Origin: PCRC01 sp040384665
GTDB taxonomy: Bacteria > Pseudomonadota > Gammaproteobacteria > Burkholderiales > Burkholderiaceae_C
Length of the DNA stretch: 64,000 bases
Direction of reading: 5' to 3'
NCBI GenBank assembly: GCA_040384665.1
Contig: JAZKIY010000014.1
Coordinates: 38,230-102,229, forward strand
Translations under genes and position numbers: made by a program
The notes under the pieces: model-generated
The model's database searches: none
Seen by the model: only the letters and a program-made list of their open reading frames with translations
Told to the model about the DNA's origin: nothing
Shown: in pieces, positions 27,297 through 35,872 of the stretch
Layout: every line of letters starts with the position of its first letter
How positions within the stretch are numbered: position 1 is the stretch's first letter

Positions 27297-28165
27297 CCGC
27301 GATGGGCAACAGCACTTCCAGCCAGAGTGTGACCCCGGCGCTGCGCGAGTGGGTTGTGGCGCAGGCCTCGGCGGGCATGGGCGTTCAGAAAATCCTGCAG
27401 GCCATGCTGGAAGCCGGCTGGCAGCAGGCGGTGGCCGTGCAGGCCATTGAAGACACGCTGCGCGTGCACCTCAGCCAGCAGTCGATAGAAGCCCGGCTGC
27501 CACCCACCGTGCCGGTGCCGCGCGTGCCGCTGGACGACGCGCCGCTCTACCTCGACCTGGGCGACCGCCGTGTGCACATCATCAGCCACATGCAAAAACC
27601 ACCCATCGTGGTGATTGGCGGCTTCCTGAGCGACGAAGAATGCGCGCTGATGGTGGAGGCCGCCCGGCCCAAGATGGCCCGCTCCCGCACGGTGGACACG
27701 CAGACCGGCGGCGAAGAGCTGAACGACGCACGCACCAGCAGCGGCATGTTCTTTTCCCGCGGCCAGAACGAGATCGTCCAGCGCATCGAGGCGCGCATTG
27801 CGCGGCTGCTGAACTGGCCGGTGGAGAACGGCGAGGGCATCCAGGTGCTGCATTACCACCCGGGCGCGGAATACCGGCCACACTACGACTACTTCAACCC
27901 GGCCGAGCCCGGCACGCCCAGCATCCTGAAGCGCGGTGGCCAGCGCGTGGGCACCTTTCTGATGTACCTGAACGAGCCCGACAAAGGCGGCGGCACCACC
28001 TTCCCCGACGTGCGGCTGGAGGTGGCGCCAAAGCGCGGCAACGCGGTGTTTTTCAGCTACGACCGGCCCGACCCGTCCACCCAGAGCCTGCACGGCGGCG
28101 CACCGGTGATCGCCGGTGAAAAGTGGATCGCCACCAAATGGCTGCGCGAGCGGGAATTCACCTGA
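27293..28165 (+). CDS. 2OG-Fe(II) oxygenase, prolyl 4-hydroxylase-like
   Basis: A protein of 290 residues (GTG 27293, or 287 from ATG 27302). The N-terminal 90 residues are helical and not characteristic. The C-terminal domain is a prolyl-4-hydroxylase-like dioxygenase: VVIGGFLSDEEC opens the fold, HYHPGAEYRPHYDYFNP supplies the HxD iron pair (about residues 196-198), RVGTFLMYLNEPDKGGGTTFP follows in the core, and the distal His (SLHGG) and 2OG-binding Lys (EKWIATKW) are present. The substrate, a protein or amino acid, is unknown. Coupled to yaaA by a 4-bp overlap. Confidence 0.9.
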   Translation: MTAMGNSTSSQSVTPALREWVVAQASAGMGVQKILQAMLEAGWQQAVAVQAIEDTLRVHLSQQSIEARLPPTVPVPRVPLDDAPLYLDLGDRRVHIISHMQKPPIVVIGGFLSDEECALMVEAARPKMARSRTVDTQTGGEELNDARTSSGMFFSRGQNEIVQRIEARIARLLNWPVENGEGIQVLHYHPGAEYRPHYDYFNPAEPGTPSILKRGGQRVGTFLMYLNEPDKGGGTTFPDVRLEVAPKRGNAVFFSYDRPDPSTQSLHGGAPVIAGEKWIATKWLREREFT

Positions 28166-28200
28166 AATTTGCTTCCCAGAAGGCGCTGACACCGCTGCCA

Positions 28201-28262
28201 GGCCATTTTTCAAGCCAAATCGGCCTTGAGCCTTAGTACTTCCTGAAGGTATAGCTATGAAA
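28201..28262 (-). repeat. Dispersed repeat, copy E
   Basis: Minus-strand copy between the oxygenase and the hydrolase genes. It reads ATAGCTATACC, then AGGAAGTACTAAGGCT, then CAAGGCCGATTTGGCTTG, whose last part forms a bulged hairpin. Read on the plus strand, its end provides GAAGGT and the ATG of the downstream alpha/beta hydrolase. Confidence 0.82.
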
Positions 28263-29144
28263 ATCAGAGCAAACGACATCCAGGTAGAAGTCGAAGACAG
28301 CGGCGACGTGTCGCGCCCGCCGGTCCTGCTGGTGATGGGGCTGGGCATGCAGCTGATCGCCTGGCCGCAGGCGTTTGTGGACGCGTTGGTGGACGCCGGT
28401 TACCGCGTGATCCGGCACGACAACCGCGACATCGGCCTGTCGCAGCACTTTGACGAACTCGGCGTGCCCAACCTCGCGCTGGCCGCCATCAAGCACAAGC
28501 TCGGCCTGCGCCTGCACCCGCCCTACACCCTGATCGACATGGCCAAAGACGCGCTGGGTGTGCTGGACGCGCTGGCCATTCCGCAGGCGCATGTGGTCGG
28601 CGTCAGCATGGGCGGCATGATCGCCCAGCGCATGGCGATCGCCGCGCCGGGCCGGGTGCTGAGCCTGACCAGCGTGATGAGCTCCAGCGGCGCACGGCGC
28701 CTGCCGTCGCCCGAGCCGCGGGTGCTGCGCGCCATGCTGGGCCGCCCCGCCAACGCCAGCCGCGAAGCCGCCATCGACCACACCACCGCGCTGTTCCGGC
28801 TGATTGGCAGCCCCGGCTTTCCGTTGCCGGAGGCCGAGCTGCGCGAACGTGTCAGCCTGAGTGTGGCGCGCAGCCACCACCCGGCCGGCATCTCGCGCCA
28901 GATGCTGGCCGTGGTGGCCGACGACCGTGCCTCGGCGCTGACCAAGCTGCGTTGCCCCACCTTGGTGGTGCACGGCAAGGCCGACCCGCTCGTGCCTTTT
29001 GCCTGTGGCGAAGACACCGCCAGCCGCATCCCCGGCGCCCAGCTGGTGGGCGTGGAGGGCATGGGGCACGACCTGCCGCCCGGCGTGGTGCAACGCCTGC
29101 TGGCCGCACTGCTGCCTTTTTTGAAGTCTGCTCCCGCCCGCTGA
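28257..29144 (+). CDS. Alpha/beta-fold hydrolase
   Basis: A 295-residue serine hydrolase of the alpha/beta fold. RPPVLLVMGLGMQL is the oxyanion-hole strand, GVSMGGMIAQ holds the nucleophile Ser (about residue 117), HGKADPLVP the Asp (about 242) and GMGHDLPP the His (about 266). It resembles esterases and RdmC-like hydrolases; substrate unknown. The ATG and its GAAGGT ribosome-binding stretch lie inside the end of repeat copy E. queF starts four bases after the stop, so the two genes may share a transcript. Confidence 0.88.
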   Translation: MKIRANDIQVEVEDSGDVSRPPVLLVMGLGMQLIAWPQAFVDALVDAGYRVIRHDNRDIGLSQHFDELGVPNLALAAIKHKLGLRLHPPYTLIDMAKDALGVLDALAIPQAHVVGVSMGGMIAQRMAIAAPGRVLSLTSVMSSSGARRLPSPEPRVLRAMLGRPANASREAAIDHTTALFRLIGSPGFPLPEAELRERVSLSVARSHHPAGISRQMLAVVADDRASALTKLRCPTLVVHGKADPLVPFACGEDTASRIPGAQLVGVEGMGHDLPPGVVQRLLAALLPFLKSAPAR

Positions 29145-29148
29145 ACCC

Positions 29149-30000
29149 ATGCCCGACACGTCCCCTGCCCATTCCCCGCTCGGCAAAGCCAGCGCCTACG
29201 CCGACCAGTACGACCCGGCGCTGCTGTTCCCGCTGCCGCGCAGCGACAAACGCACCGAGCTGGGCCTGGGCGAGCGCGTGCCATTTCTGGGGGTGGACCT
29301 GTGGACCGCGTTCGAGCTGGGCTGGCTCAACCCCCGTGGCCGACCACAGGTGGCGATCGCGCACATCACCGTGCCCTGCGAGTCGCGCAACATCGTGGAG
29401 AGCAAGTCCTTCAAGCTCTACCTGAACAGCTTCAACAACACCCGCTTTGCCGACGCGGCCGAAGTCCAGGCCCGCATCCGTACCGACGTGTCCGAAGCCG
29501 TGTGGCGTGGCGGGCCGGTGCTGTCGTCGGTGGGCGTGCGGCTGTTGTCGCCCGAGGTGTTTGGCTTTGAGGCCGTGCACGAGCTGGACGGCCTGAGCCT
29601 GGACCGGCTCGACATCGAATGCGACCGCTACACCCCGGCGCCGGAGCTGTTGGCCGCCGCCGTGGGCGAACAACCGGTGAGCGAGGTGCTGACCAGCCAG
29701 CTGCTGAAAAGCAACTGCCTGGTGACCGGCCAGCCCGACTGGGCCAGCTTGCAGATTGCCTACACCGGCCCGCAGATCGAACAGGGCGGGCTGCTGCAGT
29801 ACATCGTCAGCTACCGCAACCACCACGAGTTCCATGAGCAGTGCGTCGAGCGCATCTTCATGGACATCTGGACGCGTTGCCAGCCGATCAAGCTCAGCGT
29901 GTACGCGCGTTACACCCGGCGCGGCGGGCTGGACATCAACCCCTTCCGCACCAGCCACCCGCAGGTGTTTCCGGCCAACGGGCGCACCGCGCGGCAATAA
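29149..30000 (+). CDS. queF: 7-cyano-7-deazaguanine reductase (long type)
   Basis: A 283-residue NADPH-dependent nitrile reductase that makes preQ1 for the queuosine tRNA modification. The family motif ESKSFKLYLNSFN (about residues 83-96) binds NADPH and substrate. The catalytic cysteine is in LLKSNCLVTGQPDW (residue about 191), followed by HHEFHEQCVERIFMDI. Two tandem T-fold halves make this the YqcD/QueF long form, as in E. coli (282 residues). Preceded by the alpha/beta hydrolase; nothing else in the window belongs to queuosine synthesis. Confidence 0.95.
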   Translation: MPDTSPAHSPLGKASAYADQYDPALLFPLPRSDKRTELGLGERVPFLGVDLWTAFELGWLNPRGRPQVAIAHITVPCESRNIVESKSFKLYLNSFNNTRFADAAEVQARIRTDVSEAVWRGGPVLSSVGVRLLSPEVFGFEAVHELDGLSLDRLDIECDRYTPAPELLAAAVGEQPVSEVLTSQLLKSNCLVTGQPDWASLQIAYTGPQIEQGGLLQYIVSYRNHHEFHEQCVERIFMDIWTRCQPIKLSVYARYTRRGGLDINPFRTSHPQVFPANGRTARQ

Positions 30001-30012
30001 CGCGGCCAGCGT

Positions 30013-30291
30013 TCAGCGTTCGGTGGGCAGCCAGTCGCAGCGCAGCACCTGCCGCGCGTGCGCCTTGGCGCGCCAGCCCACGTAGGTGCTGGGGAGCAAG
30101 AAGGCCATGGCGCACAGCGGCGCGGCCCACCAGCCGACCAGCACCGTCACCGGCAGCAGGCCAATCAGGCCCATGACCCAGCCGATCAGCACCAGGTCCC
30201 AGAGGTGGTATTCCAGGGGGTGGTCGTGGCGGTGCGCCACGTGCCATTGCTTGATGCGTTGCAGCTCGTTGAGTGAGAGAAACACGGTCAT
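30013..30291 (-). CDS. Small two-helix membrane protein, unknown
   Basis: A 92-residue protein I do not recognise by function. Two hydrophobic segments (LIGWVMGLIGLLPVTVLVGW and APLCAMAFLLPSTYVGW) are flanked by a histidine-rich N-terminal stretch (HVAHRHDHPLEYHLWD) and a basic C-terminal tail. The short hairpin topology and the His cluster could bind metal, but that is speculation. It is convergent with queF and lies between it and a TonB receptor, with no shared operon evident. Confidence 0.65.
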   Translation of the reverse strand: MTVFLSLNELQRIKQWHVAHRHDHPLEYHLWDLVLIGWVMGLIGLLPVTVLVGWWAAPLCAMAFLLPSTYVGWRAKAHARQVLRCDWLPTER

Positions 30292-30407
30292 GGCAAACCC
30301 CTTTGGTCGACGTTTTTACTGTAAGCAATCAGTAAGGCATCGTCAACCCAAACCGGGGTGGGCATGCGGCAAAAAAATGGCCTGTTCCCGCCCATTTGCC
30401 AGGCGCG

Positions 30408-32492
30408 TCAGAAATTGGCCACCAGCGTGACCCGGAACGAGCGCGACTCGATCGGGTGGAAATGCACGTCGTCCACCGGGCTGGCTTCGCCGCGCAGCTG
30501 CGAGGTGTACAAGTAGTCGATGGACGAGGCCTTGGTGTTGGTGAGGTTGAAGCCTTCCAGTTCCAGCCGGAGCTTGGGGCTGAACTTGTAGCCAATGCGG
30601 CCATTGAGGGTGACGGTTTTGCCCGAGCGCACCGCGTTGTCTTCCAGCAAGGGCCGCGGGCCGAAGTAGCGCAGCTGCAGCGCGCCAAAGTAGGGGCCGA
30701 GGTGGTCCACCGCCAGCGCCACAGACGCCACGCCCTCCACCGAGCCGGGAATGCGGCGTCCCACCGGGTCGTTGTCGCGGAAGCGGGCCTTGGCAAAGGC
30801 CACGTCGGCGTCGAGGGTCAGCCAGCGGTTGGCTTTGTAGTAGCTGGACAACTCGAAGCCGGTGCGGCGGCTCGGGCGGCCGGCTTCGGTGTTGCCGGCG
30901 TCGCCCACAAACACCAGTTCCGAGTCAAAGTCCAGCCGGTAGAACGACAGCGCGGTCTGCAAGCCGGGAATGAATTCGCTGCGCACGCCCAGTTCGGCGC
31001 CCTGGGAACGTACCAGCCCGGGCACGCGGTCCACCGGATCAAAGGTTTTCGGGTCGACCTTGATGGTGGTGCCGCGCGCGTCGTTGCTGTGGAAGCCGCG
31101 GCCTACCCCAGCGAAGAACTCGGTCTTGGCGAACGGGCCAAAAATCAGGTTGAGCTTGGGGCTGGTGATGCTGTCGTTGGTTTTGCCCGAGTTGGCCGGG
31201 TTGTCGCTGGCCACGTCAAAGCGGTAGCTGTCGGTGCGCAGGCCGGCCACGGTGCGGAAGGTGTCGGTCCAGCGCGTGGTGTTTTCAAAGTACACACCGA
31301 TGCTGCTCTCCACCACCTTGTCTTGCCGTGTGGTGGCGAGCCGGCGTTGTGCCACGGTGTTGTAGAGGCCGTTGCGGATGTTGTCGTTCTGCAGCTGCAG
31401 GCCGATGGTGTTCTCGCCGTCTCGGCCAAACAGGCGGGTGTTCCAGCTGTGGCTGGCGTTCAGGCCGGAGGTGACGCGTTGGTCTTTCTGGTTGAACTGG
31501 TCGCCGTTGACCGGGTCGTCCAGGAAGTAGGTGAAGTTGGAGTACAGGTCGAGCTGGTTCTGAATGACGTAAGCATTCACCTGCGTGGCTGTGGTGTCGG
31601 TCACGCGGTGCCAGGCGCCGGAGAGGCTGTAGCGCGAGACTTTGCCGCCGTCGGTCTGGTCTACCGCGTCAAAGCGGTTCAATAGGCCGGCGTCCACCGC
31701 GCGTTTCGGGATCTGGTCGGTCGCGTGGTAGCGGTTGGTGTTGTACGCCATGGCGGTGACGTTGAAGCCCTGCGCCGCCGTGCCCTCGCTGTAGCGCAGC
31801 ACGCCGTTGGCTTTTTTGAAGTTGTCGCCCACCACAAACGGCCCGTCGTTCTGGAACAGCTCCAGCGCGTACAGCAGGCGGCCATTGCCCAGCTGCGGTG
31901 AATCGGCCAGCAGCGTGCGGCGGTAGCCGTTTTGCCCGAGGCCGATGCTGGCCACGCCTTGCTTCAGCGTGTCCGCGTAGCGGATGCCCACCGCACCGGC
32001 AGAGGCAAAGTCGCCCTCGGCGGCGTAGAACGGGCCCTTGCGGTAGTCCAGCAGGGTGGCGAGTTCGGGGATCAGGAAGTTCAGGTCGGTCCAGCCCTGG
32101 CCGTGGCCATGGCTGCGCTGGTTCACCGGCATGCCGTCAATCGTGGTGCGCAAGTCGGTGCCGTGGTCGAGGTTGAAGCCGCGCAGGTAAAACTGGTTGG
32201 CCTTGCCCTCGCCGCTGTGCTGCGTCACCACCAGGCCGGGCACCACCTCCAGCAGCTCGCCCGGCCGGTACACGGTGCGCGCGTCCAGTTGCTCCTGTGT
32301 CACCACGCCGGTGTTGGCGGTGGTGGCCTCGCCCAACTGGCTGGTGCGCGAGGTCTGTACCACCACCGGCTTGAGCGCCTTGTCTTCTTGCGCTGCAGCG
32401 CTGAGTGGCGCGATGGCCGAGAGCAGCGTGGCCGCAGACACCCACAAACGCGTGTGTGGCGCAGGCCGTGGCAGAGGGGGGCAGTGGGGCAT
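30408..32492 (-). CDS. TonB-dependent outer-membrane receptor
   Basis: A 694-residue TonB-dependent receptor. Signal peptide of about 35 residues (LWVSAATLLSAIAPLSAAAQ), then the plug domain (about 50-170) with KANQFYLRGFNLDHGTD and VNQRSHGHGQGWTDLN, then a 22-strand-type barrel ending in SFRVTLVANF, a proper C-terminal Phe. No clear TonB box can be fixed; KPVVVQTSR near residue 41 is a candidate. The HGHGQGWTDLNFLIPE plug variant is a subfamily without a firmly known ligand. It is divergent from a DUF4331 gene, with a 219-bp shared control region. Confidence 0.92.
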   Translation of the reverse strand: MPHCPPLPRPAPHTRLWVSAATLLSAIAPLSAAAQEDKALKPVVVQTSRTSQLGEATTANTGVVTQEQLDARTVYRPGELLEVVPGLVVTQHSGEGKANQFYLRGFNLDHGTDLRTTIDGMPVNQRSHGHGQGWTDLNFLIPELATLLDYRKGPFYAAEGDFASAGAVGIRYADTLKQGVASIGLGQNGYRRTLLADSPQLGNGRLLYALELFQNDGPFVVGDNFKKANGVLRYSEGTAAQGFNVTAMAYNTNRYHATDQIPKRAVDAGLLNRFDAVDQTDGGKVSRYSLSGAWHRVTDTTATQVNAYVIQNQLDLYSNFTYFLDDPVNGDQFNQKDQRVTSGLNASHSWNTRLFGRDGENTIGLQLQNDNIRNGLYNTVAQRRLATTRQDKVVESSIGVYFENTTRWTDTFRTVAGLRTDSYRFDVASDNPANSGKTNDSITSPKLNLIFGPFAKTEFFAGVGRGFHSNDARGTTIKVDPKTFDPVDRVPGLVRSQGAELGVRSEFIPGLQTALSFYRLDFDSELVFVGDAGNTEAGRPSRRTGFELSSYYKANRWLTLDADVAFAKARFRDNDPVGRRIPGSVEGVASVALAVDHLGPYFGALQLRYFGPRPLLEDNAVRSGKTVTLNGRIGYKFSPKLRLELEGFNLTNTKASSIDYLYTSQLRGEASPVDDVHFHPIESRSFRVTLVANF

Positions 32493-32711
32493 GGTGTTCG
32501 GCCGGTGGGGAGTGCGTCACGCCGTGTGGCGTGTATGAACAATATATACAACTTCTTATCTTTGGGTTACGCAGCGCAAGAGCTTGTGGATGCAAATGCG
32601 TGCATCTCAACACCCCGGGGTGGGGTACTGCTTGTTTGACATCTGGCCCTGTAGCGAATGCGTAGGTAATGGGTCAGTCAGACCTACAAGTTCACCCTAC
32701 AGGAGCACACC
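32493..32711. promoter_or_regulatory. Shared control region, TonB receptor / DUF4331
   Basis: This 219-bp divergent region holds several symmetrical signals: GATGC/GCATC arms (32589-32606), the perfect 12-bp palindrome CACCCCGGGGTG (32611-32622), and GTAGGT/ACCTAC arms (32662-32687). A consensus -35 TTGACA lies at 32636 but no convincing -10 follows. AT-rich DNA near 32540-32555 (TATATA) may serve the receptor promoter. ACAGGAG precedes the DUF4331 start. Which regulator acts here cannot be told. Confidence 0.45.
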
Positions 32712-34280
32712 ATGGCGTTCAAATTCAAACAGCTGGCACAAGCCGGTCTGTTGTTGGCAGTTGCCGGCGCGGCCATCGCGTCGAGCCACCGCGAGGCCCC
32801 GTTCATCACCACGGTGCCCAAGGCCGATGGCACCGATTTCTACATGTTCAACAGCTACGAACCCAACCGCACCGGCATGGTCACGCTGGTGGCCAATTAC
32901 CTGCCCCTGCAAGACCCGTACGGTGGCCCCAACTACTTCTCGCTCGACCCGAACGCGCTGTACGAAATCCATGTGGACAACAACGGCGACGGCAAAGAAG
33001 ACATCACCTTCCAGTTCCGCTTCAGCAACACGCTGGCCAACAACGGCGCCGGCATTGCCCTGCCGATTGGCACCGGTGCCAACCAGAAGACCGTGGCGAT
33101 CCCGCTGCGCCAGGCTGGCCCGGTGACCGCTGCGAACGGTGCCAACCTGAGCTACAACGAAAGCTACAGCGTGACCGTGGTGCGCGGTGACCGCCGCAGC
33201 GGCACCCGCACGGCAGTGACCAACGCCAGCGGTGGCAGCGCCACCTTTGCCAAGCCGGTGGACTACATCGGCGAAAAGACCTTTGGCAACGCCGCCGCCT
33301 ACGACACCTACGCCAACAGCTTCATCCACACGGTCAGCATTCCGGGTTGCTCGGCACCCGCCAAGGTGTTTGTGGGCCAGCGCAAGGAAGCCTTCTCGGT
33401 CAACCTGGGCACCATCTTTGACCTGGTCAATGCCCCGGCGGCGGTGATCACCAGCGAAGCCAACGCGTCTGCGCTGGGAAAGTTTGGTGAACTGGACAAC
33501 AAGAACGTCACCTCGCTCGCGCTGGAAGTGCCTGCCAGCTGCCTGACGGCCACCGCCACCGGCGGCGACCGCGTCATTGGCGGCTGGACCACCGCCAGCA
33601 TGCGCCAGGCGCGTCTGCTGAACGGTGCCACGCCAACCGGCCTGCAGGCCAGCGAACGTGCCGGCGGTGCCTGGACCCAGGTGTCCCGCCTCGGCCACCC
33701 GCTGGTGAACGAGGTGGTGATTGGTTTGCGTGACAAGGACAAGTTCAACGGCTCCAAGCCCTTGAACGACGCCACCAACTTTGCCGACTATGTGACCAAC
33801 CCCACGCTGCCGGCACTGATCCAGGCGCTGTTCCCGACCGCCCTGGCGCCCACCAACTTCCCGCGCACCGACCTGATGACCGTGTTTCTGACTGGTGTGC
33901 CAGGCCTGAACCGGCCAGCCAACATCACCGCCATTGGCATGGGTGGTCCGTTGACCGAAATGTTGCGTTTGAACACCTCAACGGTGCCTGTGGCTGCGGC
34001 ATCGCAAAATGCACTGGGAGTGATTGCGGGTGACAACGCTGGCTTCCCGAACGGTCGCCGTTTGGGTGACGACGTGGTGGACGTGTCTCTGCGCGTGGCC
34101 ATGGGCAAGTTGTGCACCATTGCCGGTGTGAACACTGCGGTTGGCTGCAGGGCAACTGACGCGCTGGCTGGCACGGTTGATTTTGTCGACGGTGTGCGCG
34201 CTTCAGCCACCGACTTCAAAACCGTGTTCCCTTACCTGAACACGCCTTTGCCAGGTGCCAAAAACTTCCCTGCGAACTGA
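32712..34280 (+). CDS. DUF4331 exported protein
   Basis: A 522-residue exported protein. Signal peptide of about 22 residues (AGLLLAVAGAAIA), then SSHREAPFITTVPKADGTDFYMFNSY, the family's opening, with a later LMTVFLTGVPG and VAMGKLCTIAGV. DUF4331 proteins are secreted, all-beta and of unknown function; a peroxidase-like or metal-binding role has not been shown. Spaced one base from the downstream lipoprotein gene, so the two form an operon. The divergent TonB receptor suggests outer-surface nutrient or metal handling. Confidence 0.9.
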   Translation: MAFKFKQLAQAGLLLAVAGAAIASSHREAPFITTVPKADGTDFYMFNSYEPNRTGMVTLVANYLPLQDPYGGPNYFSLDPNALYEIHVDNNGDGKEDITFQFRFSNTLANNGAGIALPIGTGANQKTVAIPLRQAGPVTAANGANLSYNESYSVTVVRGDRRSGTRTAVTNASGGSATFAKPVDYIGEKTFGNAAAYDTYANSFIHTVSIPGCSAPAKVFVGQRKEAFSVNLGTIFDLVNAPAAVITSEANASALGKFGELDNKNVTSLALEVPASCLTATATGGDRVIGGWTTASMRQARLLNGATPTGLQASERAGGAWTQVSRLGHPLVNEVVIGLRDKDKFNGSKPLNDATNFADYVTNPTLPALIQALFPTALAPTNFPRTDLMTVFLTGVPGLNRPANITAIGMGGPLTEMLRLNTSTVPVAAASQNALGVIAGDNAGFPNGRRLGDDVVDVSLRVAMGKLCTIAGVNTAVGCRATDALAGTVDFVDGVRASATDFKTVFPYLNTPLPGAKNFPAN

Positions 34281-34281
34281 C

Positions 34282-34545
34282 ATGACCGCCATGACACAGA
34301 CCCAAAAAACCACCGCGCTGACTGCAGCGGCCGTGGCCTTGACCCTGGTTGTCGCCGCTTGCGGCGGCGGCGGGGACGACAACGTCGCCGGTTCTGACGT
34401 GAGCGTGCGTGCCACGCAAGACAGCGGTCGGGCCTTCTCGTTCACGGCTGGCCTGGCTGACAGCAGCAATGAAACCGGTGAGCCGATCGTGTTGGGCGAT
34501 GCCCAGCTCGCCACCAGCGAGACCGACGAGCCAGCGCCCATTTAA
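34282..34545 (+). CDS. Small lipoprotein, partner of DUF4331 gene
   Basis: An 87-residue predicted lipoprotein. N-terminal hydrophobic stretch LTAAAVALTLVVAAC with lipobox VAAC at residues 24-27, then CGGGGDDNVAG, a flexible linker, and an acidic tail ending DEPAPI. No conserved domain recognised. It starts one base after the DUF4331 stop and ends 20 bases before an intrinsic terminator, so it is the last gene of a two-gene operon. Small size suggests an accessory or anchor for the DUF4331 protein (inference). Confidence 0.75.
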   Translation: MTAMTQTQKTTALTAAAVALTLVVAACGGGGDDNVAGSDVSVRATQDSGRAFSFTAGLADSSNETGEPIVLGDAQLATSETDEPAPI

Positions 34546-34563
34546 GGCCGCACGGCTCCCCCC

Positions 34564-34588
34564 AAGGCGTGCTTCGGCACGCCTTTTT
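34564..34588 (+). terminator. Intrinsic terminator after the DUF4331 operon
   Basis: Arms AAGGCGTGC / GCACGCCTT with a stable TTCG tetraloop followed by TTT, located 19 bases after the lipoprotein stop. A clean end to the plus-strand operon facing dinB. Confidence 0.85.
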
Positions 34589-34610
34589 CATGGCGCGCCA
34601 GCAAATGCGG

Positions 34611-35837
34611 TCAGAGGCCGTCGAACAGGCTGGGCAGGCCGTTGCCAGCAGGCGGTGCGGCGCTGTCCACCTGGCCAGGCCGCACCAGCGTGCCCACCCG
34701 CACCCCCAGCAGCCGCAGCGGTGGGCCCAGGTCCACCCGCTTCAGGCACAGGCCAGCCACCCGGCGCAGCACCGCCGCGTCGGCGCTGTGTTCGGCCATG
34801 GTCTGGTCGCGGGTGACGATTTTGAAGTCGCCATAGCGCAGCTTGATGCCCACCGTTTTGCCCACATAGCCCTTGCGTTGCAGGTCGTCTGCCAGCTTCT
34901 CGCACAGCGCGGTGAGGATGCGGCCCAGCTCGGTGCGGTCGCGCACCGCGTGCAGGTCGCGCTCGAAGGTGGTCTCGCGGCTCATGGACACCGGTTCGCT
35001 CTCGGTCACCACCGGGCGCTCGTCGCGCCCCCAGGCGGCGTCAAACAGCCAGGCGCCGTAACTTTTGCCAAAGTGCTCCGTCAGCCACGCTTTCTCGCGT
35101 GCCGCCAGGTCGCCCACCGTGGCAATGCCGTGGCCGGCCAGTTTGGCCTCGGCCTTGGGGCCAATGCCATTGACCTTGCGCACCGGCAGCGGCCAGACGC
35201 GTTCGGCCAGTTCGTCGGCTTGCAGCACCGTGATGCCTTTGGGCTTGTTGAACTCGCTCGCCATCTTGGCCAGCAGTTTGTTGGGGGCCACGCCGATGGA
35301 GCAGGTGAGGCCGGTGGCGTCGGCGATGCCTTTCTGGATCAGCCGCGCCAGCACCCGGCCGCCTTCGCGCTGGCCACCCGGCACGTGGGTGAAGTCGATG
35401 TAGACCTCGTCCACGCCCCGGTCTTCCATCAGCGGGGCGATCTCGGTGACCACGGCCTTGAACGCGCGCGAGTATTTGCGGTACTCGTCAAAGTCCACCG
35501 GCAGCAAAATCGCCTGCGGGCAGAGTTTGGCGGCCTTCATCAGCCCCATGGCCGAGCCAACGCCAAACACCCGCGCCGGGTAGGTGGCGGTGGTGATCAC
35601 GCCGCGGCCGGTGTAGTTTTTCAGCAGCGGAAACGCATCCACCGGAATGCGGTCCAGCAGCGTGTCGGCAAAGCGTGTCAGCAGGGCATCGTCGAGCCGG
35701 CGCCGGCTGCCGCCAATCACCACCGGCAAGCCCTTGAGCTGCGGGTAACGCAGCAACTCGACCGACGCGTAGAACGCGTCCATGTCGAGGTGGGCAATGC
35801 GGCGCGGCAGGGCGTCAGGGGTCTCGGCTGAAGTCAC
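34611..35837 (-). CDS. dinB: DNA polymerase IV
   Basis: A 408-residue Y-family translesion polymerase. The catalytic Asp region HLDMDAFYASVELLRYP opens the protein, GVGSAMGLMKA lies in the fingers, and RGVDEVYIDFTHV holds the second acidic pair (the usual SxDE motif read here as GVDE). The helix-hairpin-helix NGIGPKAEAKLAGHGIATVGDLA follows; the little-finger domain and C-terminus end in LPSLFDGL, a possible beta-clamp-binding motif (QLxLF-like). No LexA box could be confirmed upstream. Convergent with the DUF4331 operon; 36 bp separate it from lldD. Confidence 0.95.
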   Translation of the reverse strand: MTSAETPDALPRRIAHLDMDAFYASVELLRYPQLKGLPVVIGGSRRRLDDALLTRFADTLLDRIPVDAFPLLKNYTGRGVITTATYPARVFGVGSAMGLMKAAKLCPQAILLPVDFDEYRKYSRAFKAVVTEIAPLMEDRGVDEVYIDFTHVPGGQREGGRVLARLIQKGIADATGLTCSIGVAPNKLLAKMASEFNKPKGITVLQADELAERVWPLPVRKVNGIGPKAEAKLAGHGIATVGDLAAREKAWLTEHFGKSYGAWLFDAAWGRDERPVVTESEPVSMSRETTFERDLHAVRDRTELGRILTALCEKLADDLQRKGYVGKTVGIKLRYGDFKIVTRDQTMAEHSADAAVLRRVAGLCLKRVDLGPPLRLLGVRVGTLVRPGQVDSAAPPAGNGLPSLFDGL

Positions 35838-35872
35838 ACCACAAGCCTACCGCAGTGCGGTGGCCAACCGGC

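Noticed and set aside
32636..32664. A full sigma70 promoter for the DUF4331 gene
   Set aside because: TTGACA is perfect, but no -10 resembling TATAAT occurs at 16-18 bases, so only the region is reported.
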